DNA from: Pseudomonadota bacterium
GTDB taxonomy: Bacteria > Pseudomonadota > Alphaproteobacteria > Rhodospirillales > Magnetospirillaceae
DNA length: 45,058 bases
NCBI GenBank assembly: GCA_023426365.1
Contig: JAFAAW010000009.1
Location: forward strand, 1 to 45,058
Direction: 5' to 3'
Shown here: positions 17,272 to 25,624 of the stretch, one piece after another
Position numbering within the stretch: position 1 is the first letter of the stretch
Layout: every line of letters starts with the position of its first letter
Translations under genes and position numbers: made by a program
Notes under the pieces: generated by a model
Seen by the model: only the letters and a program-made list of their open reading frames with translations
Told to the model about the DNA's origin: nothing
Databases searched by the model: none

Positions 17272-18540
17272 CTATTCCAGCCACTCCGGCAGGCTTTCCA
17301 ACGCCAGCATCTCCTCGTATGTGGGACGGGCGCGGACGACTGCAAAGGCATCGCCGTTCACCAGCACCTCGGGCACCAGCGGGCGGGAATTATAGGTGGA
17401 CGACATGGCCGCGCCATAGGCGCCGGCGGTGCGGAACGCCACCAGATCGCCCGCCTTGAGCGGCGGCAGCGACCGCTGCTTGGCGAAGGTGTCGCCGGTC
17501 TCGCACACCGGGCCGACCACGTCGATGGGCTGGCGCTCGGCATCGGGGGCGGGCTGCGCCACCGGGTCGATGGTGTGATGGGCGTCGTACAGCGCCGGGC
17601 GCATCAGGTCGTTCATGGCCGCATCGACGATGGCGAAGGTGCGGGTGGCCCCCTCCTTCATGTAGATGACGCGGCTGACCAGGATGCCGGCATTGCCCAC
17701 CAGCAGACGGCCCGGCTCCAGCACGATGCGGCAGCCCAGATCGCCGAGGGTGGCCTTGATGGCCTGGGCGTACTCGTCCGGATGGGGCGGGGTCTCGTTC
17801 TCGTAGGGGACGCCCAGGCCGCCGCCCAGGTCGAGACGGCGGATGTCGAAGCCGTCGGCGCGCAGCATGGCGACCAAATCGCGCACGCGCAGGAAGGCCT
17901 GGCGGAACGGCTCCACCTCGGTCAATTGCGAGCCGATGTGGCAGGCGATGGCGACGGGATCGACGCCCGGCAGCGCGCGCGCCTTCTGGTAGACCTGATG
18001 GACGCGGGTCCATTCGATGCCGAACTTGTTTTCCTTCTTGCCGGTGGTGATCTTGGCGTGGGTGCCCGCATCCACGTCGGGATTGACGCGCAACGCGATG
18101 GGCATGCGCACGCCGCGCTCCGCCGCCACCTGGCTCAGCAGCTCCAGTTCCGGCTCGGATTCCACGTTGATCTGCATGATGCCCTTGGCGACGGCGAATT
18201 CCAGCTCACGCCGGGTCTTGCCCACGCCCGAGAACACGATGCGGTCGGGAGCGACGCCGGCGGCCAGCGCCTGACGCAGCTCGCCCTCGCTGACCACGTC
18301 GGCGCCGGCGCCCAGATTGGCCAGGGTGCGCACCACCGCGATGTTCGGGTTGGACTTGAGCGCGAAACACACGGTGGCGTCCAGCCCGGCCTTGCCCAGC
18401 GCCTCGGCGAACACCGTGTAGTGGCGGGTCAGCGTGGCGGTCGAATAGCAATAGAACGGCGTGCCGACCCGGGCGGCGATGTCCGCCACCGCCACGCCCT
18501 CGGCGTGCAGGGTGCCGTTCACATAGTCGAAATGGTTCAT
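17272..18540 (-). CDS. lysA: Diaminopimelate decarboxylase
   Basis: 422 residues, normal for the family. It makes L-lysine from meso-diaminopimelate, the last step of the pathway. The PLP lysine is Lys62 in CFALKSNPN, the Gly-rich phosphate loop is LDLGGGLGVPY, and GPVCETGDTF near residue 345 carries the catalytic Cys contributed across the dimer. The ATG overlaps the stop of the upstream lipoprotein gene (ATGA). The order argH, lipoprotein, lysA, DUF4175 is conserved in alphaproteobacteria, so all four are probably one transcript. Confidence 0.96.
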   Translation of the reverse strand: MNHFDYVNGTLHAEGVAVADIAARVGTPFYCYSTATLTRHYTVFAEALGKAGLDATVCFALKSNPNIAVVRTLANLGAGADVVSEGELRQALAAGVAPDRIVFSGVGKTRRELEFAVAKGIMQINVESEPELELLSQVAAERGVRMPIALRVNPDVDAGTHAKITTGKKENKFGIEWTRVHQVYQKARALPGVDPVAIACHIGSQLTEVEPFRQAFLRVRDLVAMLRADGFDIRRLDLGGGLGVPYENETPPHPDEYAQAIKATLGDLGCRIVLEPGRLLVGNAGILVSRVIYMKEGATRTFAIVDAAMNDLMRPALYDAHHTIDPVAQPAPDAERQPIDVVGPVCETGDTFAKQRSLPPLKAGDLVAFRTAGAYGAAMSSTYNSRPLVPEVLVNGDAFAVVRARPTYEEMLALESLPEWLE

Positions 18541-18716
18541 TGGTCCTGGCTCTCCGTGCCGCCGCGCGGCTGTTGGGGCGCGGGCGGAAATTCAACCTGG
18601 GGGTAATGGCGGGGATAGGTGCTGCCCTCGGGGGCGATGGGCTTGCCCTTGCGGCCGCAGGCCGACAGGCTCAGCGCCACCGCGGTGACCAGGACCAACG
18701 TCGTCAGCCTGCGCAT
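18537..18716 (-). CDS. lptM: Small lipoprotein of the LptM/YifL type
   Basis: 59 residues. A lipoprotein signal peptide ends in the lipobox LSAC (Cys20), and the mature protein starts CGRKGKPIAPEG, resembling the CGxKGP-L start of LptM (YifL), a lipoprotein that helps the LptD/LptE lipopolysaccharide translocon mature. The ATG at 18716 has AAGG nine bases upstream; an ATG at 18725 would sit directly on the ribosome site. The small lipoprotein next to lysA is a known arrangement in proteobacteria (LppL in Pseudomonas). The mature chain is Pro-rich. Family assignment rests on the short N-terminal motif and context. Confidence 0.72.
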   Translation of the reverse strand: MRRLTTLVLVTAVALSLSACGRKGKPIAPEGSTYPRHYPQVEFPPAPQQPRGGTESQDQ

Positions 18717-18733
18717 GCCGGGCATCCTTTCCG

Positions 18734-20155
18734 TCACAGCCACTTGGCGCGGGCGGCGGCCACCGCCTCGCGCACGCGGGCGGGCGCGGTGCCGCCGAAG
18801 CTGGTGCGGCTGGCGACCGAGCTTTCCACCGACAGCACGGCGCGCGCCGCCTCGGTGATGCCGGCCTCCACCGTCTGCATCTCGGCCAGGGACAGGTCGG
18901 GCAGGTCGCAGCCCTTGTCCTCGGCCATCTTGACCAGCGAACCGGCCACATGGTGGGCCTTGCGGAACGGCATCTTCAATTCGCGCACGCACCAATCGGC
19001 GATGTCGGTGGCGGTGGTGAAGCCCGCCCCGGCGGCACGGGCCAGCACGTCGGTGTTGACCACCATGTCCTTGATCATGCCGGTCATGGCGGCGATGGCC
19101 AGTTCCATGGTGTCGGCGCATTCGAACACCGGTTCCTTGTCGTCCTGCATGTCCTTGGAATAGGCCAGCGGCAGGCCCTTCATCACCACCAGCAGGGCGT
19201 TCAGGTCGCCGATGACCCGGCCGGTCTTGGCGCGGATCAGCTCGGCCGCGTCCGGGTTGCGCTTCTGCGGCATGATGGACGAGCCGGTGGTGAAGGCGTC
19301 CGACAGACGCACGAAGCGGAACTGGGCGCTGGTCCAGATCACCAATTCCTCGGCCAGGCGCGACAGATGCACCGCGCAGATGGCCGAGGCCGACATGAAT
19401 TCCAGGGCGAAGTCGCGGTCCGAGACGCCGTCCAGCGAGTTGCCCATGGGCCGGGCGAAGCCGAGCTGCTCGGCGGTGAAGTGGCGGTCGATGGGGAACG
19501 AGGTGCCGGCCAGCGCCGCCGATCCCAGCGGGCTTTCGTTCAGGCGCTCGCGGGCATCGGCCAGACGGCCGCGATCGCGGCCGATCATCTCCACATAGGC
19601 CATCAGGTGGTGGCCCATGGTCACCGGCTGGGCGGCCTGGAGGTGGGTGAAGCCGGGCATGACGGTGGCGGCGTGTTCCTCGGCGCGCTCGATCAGCGCC
19701 GCCTGCAATCCCTTGAGCGCCGCGTCCATGCCGTCGATGGCGTCGCGCACCCACAGGCGGAAATCGGTCGCCACCTGGTCGTTGCGCGAGCGCGCGGTGT
19801 GCAGGCGGCCGGCAGCCTCGCCGATGATCTCGGCCAGGCGCCCTTCCACGTTCATGTGGATGTCTTCCAGTTCGGTGCGGAACGGGAACTGGCCGCTCTC
19901 GATCTCTTGCAGCACCTGGTCCAGGCCGGCCAGAATGGCGTCGCCGTCGGCGGCGGTGATGATGCCCTGACGCACCAGCATCTTGCAGTGGGCCTTGCTG
20001 CCCCGGATATCCTGGGCGTACAGGCGCTGGTCGAAGTCGATGGAGGCATTGATCCGCTGCATGATGGCGGCGGGTCCGCCGGCGAAGCGGCCGCCCCACA
20101 TGGCGGAAGCGGGGGCGGTGGGGGCGCCGGCGGCGGACTTGGTGTTCTCGCTCAT
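18734..20155 (-). CDS. argH: Argininosuccinate lyase
   Basis: 473 residues. It cleaves argininosuccinate to arginine and fumarate, the last step of arginine synthesis. The fumarase/aspartase superfamily signature GSSIMPQKRNPD is present (about residues 295-306), as are HTARSRNDQ (about 118-126) and TGDLNALLV-type helices. Length and N-terminus (MWGGRFAGG after a short Ala-rich leader) are typical. It heads the operon with the LptM-like lipoprotein, lysA and the DUF4175 gene. Its start lies only 21 bp from the divergent thioredoxin gene. Confidence 0.96.
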   Translation of the reverse strand: MSENTKSAAGAPTAPASAMWGGRFAGGPAAIMQRINASIDFDQRLYAQDIRGSKAHCKMLVRQGIITAADGDAILAGLDQVLQEIESGQFPFRTELEDIHMNVEGRLAEIIGEAAGRLHTARSRNDQVATDFRLWVRDAIDGMDAALKGLQAALIERAEEHAATVMPGFTHLQAAQPVTMGHHLMAYVEMIGRDRGRLADARERLNESPLGSAALAGTSFPIDRHFTAEQLGFARPMGNSLDGVSDRDFALEFMSASAICAVHLSRLAEELVIWTSAQFRFVRLSDAFTTGSSIMPQKRNPDAAELIRAKTGRVIGDLNALLVVMKGLPLAYSKDMQDDKEPVFECADTMELAIAAMTGMIKDMVVNTDVLARAAGAGFTTATDIADWCVRELKMPFRKAHHVAGSLVKMAEDKGCDLPDLSLAEMQTVEAGITEAARAVLSVESSVASRTSFGGTAPARVREAVAAARAKWL

Positions 20156-20176
20156 GATATCCGTGGACTGAAAGGA

Positions 20177-20791
20177 ATGGATGTGTCGACGAAGCAGGTT
20201 CGGGTTGCCCTGGTCGGCCTGGCGCTGGCGCTCGCCTTCGGCGGCGGCGTGCTGGTGGCCTTCCTCGGCTCCGATGGGCGCCTAGGCTACACCGAACCGC
20301 GCGGCAACCCAAGCGCCACGCCACGCCCCCTGGACGACGGCATGGGCGCCGGTTTTGCGCTGGCCGCCGCCGGCCAGCGCCGCGCCGCGCCGGGCTTCGC
20401 CTTCACCGACAAGGGCGGCCGCAGCCTGCATCTGACGGATTTTCACGGAAGGGTGGTGCTGGTCAACATGTGGGCCACCTGGTGCCCGCCCTGCATCGCC
20501 GAGATGCCCGACCTGGACGCCCTGCAGCAGCACCTGGGCGGCGACCGCTTCCAGGTGGCGGCGGTGTCGCTGGACCGCGGCGGGCTTGATCAGGCCACGC
20601 GCTGGCTGGAGCGCAACCAGTTGCGCGCCTTGCCGCCCTATGCCGCCGATCCGGCGCAGTTCGGCAACGCGCTGCTGCCCACCTCGCTGCTGCTGGACCG
20701 CCAGGGGCGGGTGGCGTGGCACGGCACCGGCCTGCGCGACTGGACCAGTGCCGAGGCCGAGGCGGCCATCCAGGCGCTGCTGGCGGAATAG
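20177..20791 (+). CDS. TlpA-like membrane-anchored thiol-disulfide oxidoreductase
   Basis: 204 residues. One N-terminal membrane helix (about 9-29) acts as signal anchor. A thioredoxin fold follows with the active site WATWCPPC (Cys103, Cys106) and the cis-Pro segment LLPTSLLLD. This is the TlpA/ResA type that reduces periplasmic disulfides, for example in cytochrome c or cytochrome oxidase maturation. AAAGGA lies directly before ATG 20177, which is too close; GTG at 20183 has better spacing and may be the true start. Divergence from argH is a common arrangement in alphaproteobacteria. Confidence 0.88.
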   Translation: MDVSTKQVRVALVGLALALAFGGGVLVAFLGSDGRLGYTEPRGNPSATPRPLDDGMGAGFALAAAGQRRAAPGFAFTDKGGRSLHLTDFHGRVVLVNMWATWCPPCIAEMPDLDALQQHLGGDRFQVAAVSLDRGGLDQATRWLERNQLRALPPYAADPAQFGNALLPTSLLLDRQGRVAWHGTGLRDWTSAEAEAAIQALLAE

Positions 20792-20794
20792 GGA

Positions 20795-22483
20795 TCAGGC
20801 CGTCCGCACGTCGCGCAGGAAACGTTCCACCACGCCGTTCAGGTCCACCGCCTCGCGCGACAGCGAGCGGGCGGAAGAGAGCACCTCGCCGGCGGCGGCA
20901 CCGGTTTCCGAGGCCGATTGGGTGACGCCGCCGATATTGGCGGCGACATCCTGGGCGCCCGCCGCCGCCTGCTGAACGTTGCGGGCGATTTCCTGGGTGG
21001 CGGCGCCCTGCTCCTCCACCGCGCTGGCGATGGCGGTGGCGATCTGGTTGATCTCGCCGATGCGGGCGACGATGGTGCCGATGGCCTTGACCGCATCGTT
21101 GGTGGCGGCCTGGACGGTGCCGATCTGGCTGGCGATCTCGTCGGTGGCGCGCGCCGTCTGGTTGGCCAGGCTTTTCACCTCATGCGCGACCACGGCAAAC
21201 CCCTTGCCGGCCTCGCCGGCGCGCGCCGCCTCGATGGTGGCGTTCAGCGCCAACAGGTTGGTCTGGCTGGCGATGTCGTTGATCAGATTGACCACCGTGC
21301 CGATCCTGGCCGATGCCTGCGCCAGCCCCTGCACGGTGTCGTTGGTGCGCCCCGCCTCGTCCGAGGCCGCCCGGGTGACGCGCATGGATTGCTCCACCTG
21401 GCGGCCGATCTCGGTGATGGAGGCGGACAGTTCCTCCGCCGCCGAAGCCACCGTCTCCACCGCCACCGACGCCTCCTCGGTGGCGGCGGCCACCGCCGCC
21501 GCCTGCCGGTTGGTCTGTTCGGCATTGGCGCTCATGACCTGGGCGGTGGCCTCCATTTCCGTGGCCGCGCCCGACACCACCCCCAGCATGCCCGACACCG
21601 CCTGGTCGAACTGGGCGGTCAGCGTTTCGATGGTGCGGGCGCGCGCCTCGCGGGTGGCGCGCTCGGCCTCCTGCTCAGCGGCCAGCCGGTCGGCGCGGAT
21701 GGCGTTGTCGCGGAACACCTGCACCGCTTCGGCCATGGCGCCGATCTCGTCGCGGCGGCCGCGGGCGGGAATGTCCACCTGCTTGTCGCCATCGGCCAGC
21801 CGGCGCATGGCGTCGGTCATGGCGGCCACCGGACCGGCGATGGCGTTGCGCAGGGTCAGACCGGCCAGGACCGCCAGCGCGGCGAATACCGCCACGGCCA
21901 CCGCCGCCCCCCAGCGCACCCGAACCACCGTGTCCTGCTGCCGCTGCTTGGCCTGGGCGGCGCCGTCGGCGTTGATCTTGACCAGCCTGTCCAGGATCTC
22001 GGTCAGCCCCTGGAAGGCCACGCGGCTTTCGCCGCGCACGATGGCGAAGGCGTCCTCGTTGGCATTGGCGCGCGACAGCACCAGCACCTGATCGCTCAGC
22101 AGCAGATAGCGCCGGAAGGCGTCCCGGAACTGGGCGTGGCCCTTCGTCTCGTCGGAGGTCAGCGCCAGCTCCTGATAGCGGGCGTCCAGGCGCTGGATTT
22201 CGGCGCGGATGCCGACAAGGCTGCGGTCGGCATCGCCGATGCCCTTGGCGTCGTTCGCCAGAACATGGGTCAGTTCGAAGCGGCGGTGCTGCAACACCTG
22301 CTTTTCCAGCTCGTTGACCAGCACGATGCTGGGCATCCAGTTCTCGGTGATTTCGGCGCTGGCCCGATCCATGTCGGACACCAGCGACCAGGTCGCCGCA
22401 GAGGTGACGACGAACATCAGCAGCAAGGCGCCGAAGGCCAACTGCAGCTTGCGGGCGATTCGAAGATTGTCGATGAAGCGCAT
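20795..22483 (-). CDS. Methyl-accepting chemotaxis protein, transmembrane
   Basis: 562 residues. Membrane helix 1 (about 12-34), a periplasmic four-helix-bundle sensor (about 35-190), membrane helix 2 (about 192-214), HAMP (about 215-268) and a cytoplasmic signalling domain. The highly conserved hairpin tip reads QTNLLALNATIEAARAGEAGKGFAVVAHEVKSLANQTA. The C-terminal part is the short alphaproteobacterial type and has no CheR-tethering pentapeptide. ATG 22483 (MRFIDNLRIARK) is placed right before the first helix. The four-helix bundle gives no ligand clue. It converges on the thioredoxin gene with a 3-base gap. Confidence 0.92.
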   Translation of the reverse strand: MRFIDNLRIARKLQLAFGALLLMFVVTSAATWSLVSDMDRASAEITENWMPSIVLVNELEKQVLQHRRFELTHVLANDAKGIGDADRSLVGIRAEIQRLDARYQELALTSDETKGHAQFRDAFRRYLLLSDQVLVLSRANANEDAFAIVRGESRVAFQGLTEILDRLVKINADGAAQAKQRQQDTVVRVRWGAAVAVAVFAALAVLAGLTLRNAIAGPVAAMTDAMRRLADGDKQVDIPARGRRDEIGAMAEAVQVFRDNAIRADRLAAEQEAERATREARARTIETLTAQFDQAVSGMLGVVSGAATEMEATAQVMSANAEQTNRQAAAVAAATEEASVAVETVASAAEELSASITEIGRQVEQSMRVTRAASDEAGRTNDTVQGLAQASARIGTVVNLINDIASQTNLLALNATIEAARAGEAGKGFAVVAHEVKSLANQTARATDEIASQIGTVQAATNDAVKAIGTIVARIGEINQIATAIASAVEEQGAATQEIARNVQQAAAGAQDVAANIGGVTQSASETGAAAGEVLSSARSLSREAVDLNGVVERFLRDVRTA

Positions 22484-22723
22484 GGCGGCATCCCGTGGTG
22501 TGCGGAAGCCAGTCCGCCAATGCACGGCAGTCGCAGCCCCGTCTATGATTCCATCAGATGCGGCGCGCCAATATTGATCACAACTATCTTATAGTACAAA
22601 TAACAGTAATTATTTCCATACTTACGAATATGGATGCGAACACAGTATTAACTGCCCGCACTTATTCTAAAACAACGCATGAACGGATGAATGAACCAGA
22701 CAGCCCGGACCCACGCCCAAGGC
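22484..22723. other. AT-rich intergenic region upstream of the chemoreceptor
   Basis: No gene seen. About 22560-22680 is strikingly AT-rich for this window and most likely holds the promoter region of the minus-strand chemoreceptor, but I cannot assign a specific promoter class. Confidence 0.4.
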
Positions 22724-22762
22724 AAGAAAAGCGAAAGGCGCCCCACCTTCGCGGGGCGCCTT
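22724..22762 (-). terminator. Rho-independent terminator of irr
   Basis: Perfect 10-bp stem AAGGCGCCCC / GGGGCGCCTT (22735-22744, 22753-22762) with an 8-base loop. On the minus strand it is followed by CGCTTTTCTT. It begins 32 bases after the irr stop. Confidence 0.8.
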
Positions 22763-22793
22763 CAGGCGATGGGGAACAGGACAGGCGGCGGCC

Positions 22794-23237
22794 TCAGCCA
22801 TCGACGCGGACGATCACCTCGACCCGGCTGATGCGGAACCCCTCGGGGGCGTCGGGCACCTTGCTCAGACCCACCAACTCGGCGGGGATGTCGCACAACT
22901 GGCCGCTTTTCTCGAAGAAGAAGTGATGGTGGTCGGACGTGTTGGTGTCGAAATACGACCGCCCGGCATCCACCACGATCTCGCGCAGCAGACCGGCATC
23001 GGTGAACTGGTGCAGGGTGTTGTAGACGGTGGCCAGCGACACCCGGATGTTGTTGCCGAGCGCTTCGGAATGCAACTGTTCGGCCGAGATGTGCCGGTCG
23101 CAGCCGTCGAACAGCAGGCGCGCCAGGGCAAGACGCTGGCGCGTCGGGCGCAGGCCGGCGGCACGCAGGCGTTCAAGGGCTTGGCTGAAAGGGCGCACGG
23201 TAACCATGGTCATGATGTGGGCCAACCCCATCCACAT
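22794..23237 (-). CDS. irr: Irr-type Fur family iron/heme response regulator
   Basis: 147 residues from the longest start. The winged-helix region RPTRQRLALARLLFDG...VSLATVYNTLHQFTDAGLL and the dimer/metal segment GRSYFDTNTSDHHHFFFE match Irr, the alphaproteobacterial Fur-family protein that controls iron and heme genes and is destabilised by heme. The triple His of DHHHF is the second heme/metal site. The N-terminal heme regulatory motif GCPW of rhizobial Irr is absent here. ATGs at 23237, 23231, 23213 and 23207 are all possible; the predicted promoter allows any of them. The gene is monocistronic, with its own promoter and terminator. Confidence 0.87.
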   Translation of the reverse strand: MWMGLAHIMTMVTVRPFSQALERLRAAGLRPTRQRLALARLLFDGCDRHISAEQLHSEALGNNIRVSLATVYNTLHQFTDAGLLREIVVDAGRSYFDTNTSDHHHFFFEKSGQLCDIPAELVGLSKVPDAPEGFRISRVEVIVRVDG

Positions 23238-23260
23238 TTAAAGGCTTCTTTCTTGAACCT

Positions 23261-23289
23261 ATCATAGAGGCTCTTGAAAACTATCAAGT
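23261..23289 (-). promoter_or_regulatory. Predicted irr promoter with overlapping inverted repeat
   Basis: On the minus strand ACTTGA (23284-23289), a 17-bp spacer and TATGAT (23261-23266) form a sigma70-like promoter. An imperfect palindrome CTTGATAGTTTTCAAG (23273-23288) overlaps the -35 and spacer and could be an autoregulatory or Fur-family operator. Confidence 0.5.
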
Positions 23290-23314
23290 TTTTCGGCGAT
23301 GCCCACGACCTTGG

Positions 23315-23998
23315 TCAAGTGGGAATGTGCGGCCGGTGGGTATGGGCATGCACGTGATGGGCGCCGTGGCGGGTCAGAACCTCGCGCGCGCGGGCTTCGC
23401 ATTCCGGCTCGCCCGTCACCCGCACCCACAACAGGATGCCGCCGCCGTCGATCTGATGCTGGAATTCGTGGGCCAGGCGGCGGTCGAACAGCCGGCCCAG
23501 GCCGGTACCCAGCCCCGCCCCCGCCCCGGCCCCCACCAGCGCCGCGCCGATGGCCGCCGCCGCCGCGCCGCCGGTGGCGAAGGTCAGCCCCAGCGCGGTG
23601 ACGGCGCCGAAATAGCCGAGCACCGAGGCCAGCGCGCCGCGCCCTTCCATGCGGGTTTCCGGCTCGACCCAACCCCGGCGCGGGGTGGCCGGGTCGTCGG
23701 CGGCCGTGTTGCTGTCGACCAGGCGATGGCCCAGGCGGTCACGCACCACCCGCTCGGACGCCAGCACCGACAGGTCGCCGTGGTCGAAACCGTGGGTCAG
23801 CAGGTCCTGCACCGCCGCCTCCAGCGCGTGGGGGTCGGCGAACAGCGCGACGACCTCGCGCACCGCCCCATCCTGAATAGGGCCGTCCTGAATGGGGCTG
23901 GCCTGAATGGGCTGGGCGGAGTCCGGGGCGGGCTGGACGGGGTCCGGGGTGGGCTGGACGCCGGGATCGCGCGGAGTGGGGGGATGGGCGTCGGGCAT
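23315..23998 (-). CDS. YflT/general-stress-17M-like domain protein with glycine-zipper helix
   Basis: 227 residues. A Pro/Gln-rich N-terminus (about 1-45) contains tandem repeats around PIQDG. Next is a module (VREVVALFADPHALEAAVQDLLTHGFDHGDLSVLAS) resembling the heat-induced stress protein YflT domain. A Gly/Ala-rich hydrophobic stretch (about 125-165, GGAAAAAIGAALVGAGAGAG) probably lies in or on the membrane. The protein ends in a His-rich tail (HHVHAHTHRPH). No enzyme motif is seen. The role is unknown; stress-related membrane association is the best guess. It begins 16 bases before the neighbouring intergenic region of the nitronate monooxygenase-like gene ends. Confidence 0.68.
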   Translation of the reverse strand: MPDAHPPTPRDPGVQPTPDPVQPAPDSAQPIQASPIQDGPIQDGAVREVVALFADPHALEAAVQDLLTHGFDHGDLSVLASERVVRDRLGHRLVDSNTAADDPATPRRGWVEPETRMEGRGALASVLGYFGAVTALGLTFATGGAAAAAIGAALVGAGAGAGLGTGLGRLFDRRLAHEFQHQIDGGGILLWVRVTGEPECEARAREVLTRHGAHHVHAHTHRPHIPT

Positions 23999-24073
23999 GG
24001 CCGGCCTCCGTCAGGGTGGGTGTCCTGATATGGGAGGCGGGGGGCGGACGGCGAAAGAGCGCTGCCCCCAATG

Positions 24074-24104
24074 ATGAAAGGGGCGCCCGGCCGGGGCGCC
24101 CCTT
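24074..24104 (-). terminator. Predicted terminator of the nitronate monooxygenase-like gene
   Basis: Perfect 10-bp stem AAGGGGCGCC / GGCGCCCCTT (24078-24087, 24095-24104) with a 7-base loop, seven bases after the stop on the minus strand. The following tract is only CTTTCATCATT, so the T run is weak. Confidence 0.6.
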
Positions 24105-24110
24105 CTACGC

Positions 24111-25508
24111 TTATTCGCCGCTGGCGATGCGTTCCACCAGTTGCTTCACCGTGGGGATGAAGCCGCCCGCATAGAACGGGTCGCTGGCGAAGCGGAAGGC
24201 GTTGTGGCCGGCGAACATCAACTCGTGCTCGACGTCGCCGCCATGGCCGATGTTCTGCAGCGTCTTTTGGATGCAGAAGCTGCGCGGATCGGCCTTCTTG
24301 CCGGTGGTGCCGGCATCGTTCTGCGCCCAGTTCGAGAACACGCATTGCGACAGGCAGCCCATGCAATCGACCTGATCCTTGCGGATTTCCTCGGCCTTGT
24401 CGGGGGCCACGAACACCAGGGTGTTGTCGGGGCTGCGCAGCGCCTCGGTGAAGCCCTGGGCCATCCAGCCCAGCGCCAGCTCGCGGTCGTGCGGCGTGAC
24501 CCAGACGATGCGCTTGCGCGCGCCGATGGGCAGTTCGGCCACGTGGTCGCCGACGCTTTCGCCCGAATAGGCGATCTGGCGATGCGAGCGTTCGACCAGT
24601 TCGGTGATGAAGGTGTTCTTGACCGCCGAGGAATAGAAGCCGGTGGGGCTGAAACGGTGCAGCAGGACGTCGCCCGGCTGCAGGGTCAACAGGCGCTGCT
24701 TCCACGCGTCCGAGATGGGGCTTTCCTGGGTCAGCAGCGGACGGGTGCCGAACTGGAAGGCGATGGCGCCCAGCTCGGGGTTGCCGATCCAGTCGGCCCA
24801 TTCCTTGAGCGCCCACACGCCGCCGGCCATGAACACCGGCACGGTGTCGGCCACGCCGCATTCGCGCATGGTCTTGCGCAGCTCGACCACGCGGGCGTAG
24901 GGCGCCTCGGGCTTGGCCGGGTCTTCGGAATTGGACAGGCCGTTATGGCCGCCGGCCAGCCACGGATCCTCGTACACCACGCCGCCCAGCAGGCTGCCGT
25001 GCTTGTGGAACGAACGCTTCCACAGCGCGCGGAAGGCACGCGCCGACGACACGATGGGATAGTAGTAGACGTTGTGCTTGGCGGCGATCTCGGCCACCTT
25101 GTAGGGCATGCCGGCGCCGCAGGTGACGCCGTGGATCAGGCCCTTGGCGCCGGCCAGGGCACCTTCCAGGATTTCCTCGGCGCCGCCCATCTCCCACAGC
25201 ACGTTCATGTGCAGACGGCCCTGGCCGCCCGACAGGTCGTGGGCGATGCGGGCCTGGGCGATGGCGCCCTTGATGCCGAAGGCGATCAGTTCGTGGTGGC
25301 GCTCGGTGCGGGTCTTGCCATGGTAGACCATGGGGATCAGCTTGCCGTTCTCGTCATAGGTGTCTGCGTTCACACCCGAGAAGGTGCCGACGCCGCCGGC
25401 GGCCGACCAGGCGCCAGAGCTTTCGCCGTTGGAAACGTTGATGCCCTTGCCGCCCTCGACGACGGGCAGGACCTCGCGACCGGAAATGACGATAGGGTCG
25501 AGCTTCAT
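24111..25508 (-). CDS. Nitronate monooxygenase / NPD-like FMN protein with a Cys-rich C-terminus
   Basis: 465 residues. The TIM-barrel core shows GAKGLIHGVTCGAGMPYKVAEIA, VPVFMAGGVWALKEWADWIG and GAIAFQFGTRPLLTQES, the flavin-binding features of the nitronate monooxygenase (2-nitropropane dioxygenase) superfamily, which also contains FabK-like enzymes. The protein is about 100 residues longer than typical members. The extension carries DCMGCLSQC followed by a fourth Cys in SFCIQKTL, a C-x2-C-x3-C...C set that could hold an iron-sulfur cluster or zinc. ATG 25508 has TGGAG 12-16 bases upstream. It is separated by 116 bp from the glycerophosphodiesterase gene. Substrate unknown. Confidence 0.8.
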   Translation of the reverse strand: MKLDPIVISGREVLPVVEGGKGINVSNGESSGAWSAAGGVGTFSGVNADTYDENGKLIPMVYHGKTRTERHHELIAFGIKGAIAQARIAHDLSGGQGRLHMNVLWEMGGAEEILEGALAGAKGLIHGVTCGAGMPYKVAEIAAKHNVYYYPIVSSARAFRALWKRSFHKHGSLLGGVVYEDPWLAGGHNGLSNSEDPAKPEAPYARVVELRKTMRECGVADTVPVFMAGGVWALKEWADWIGNPELGAIAFQFGTRPLLTQESPISDAWKQRLLTLQPGDVLLHRFSPTGFYSSAVKNTFITELVERSHRQIAYSGESVGDHVAELPIGARKRIVWVTPHDRELALGWMAQGFTEALRSPDNTLVFVAPDKAEEIRKDQVDCMGCLSQCVFSNWAQNDAGTTGKKADPRSFCIQKTLQNIGHGGDVEHELMFAGHNAFRFASDPFYAGGFIPTVKQLVERIASGE

Positions 25509-25624
25509 GTAAATACCAATCACTCCAGGAAGGGGCGGTGCCGGCCCGAGACTTGTCGACAGCGGGCACATATATAGAGCCTTGGCGCGAATGACCACAC
25601 CCGCGGTGAAAAATTCATGACATT

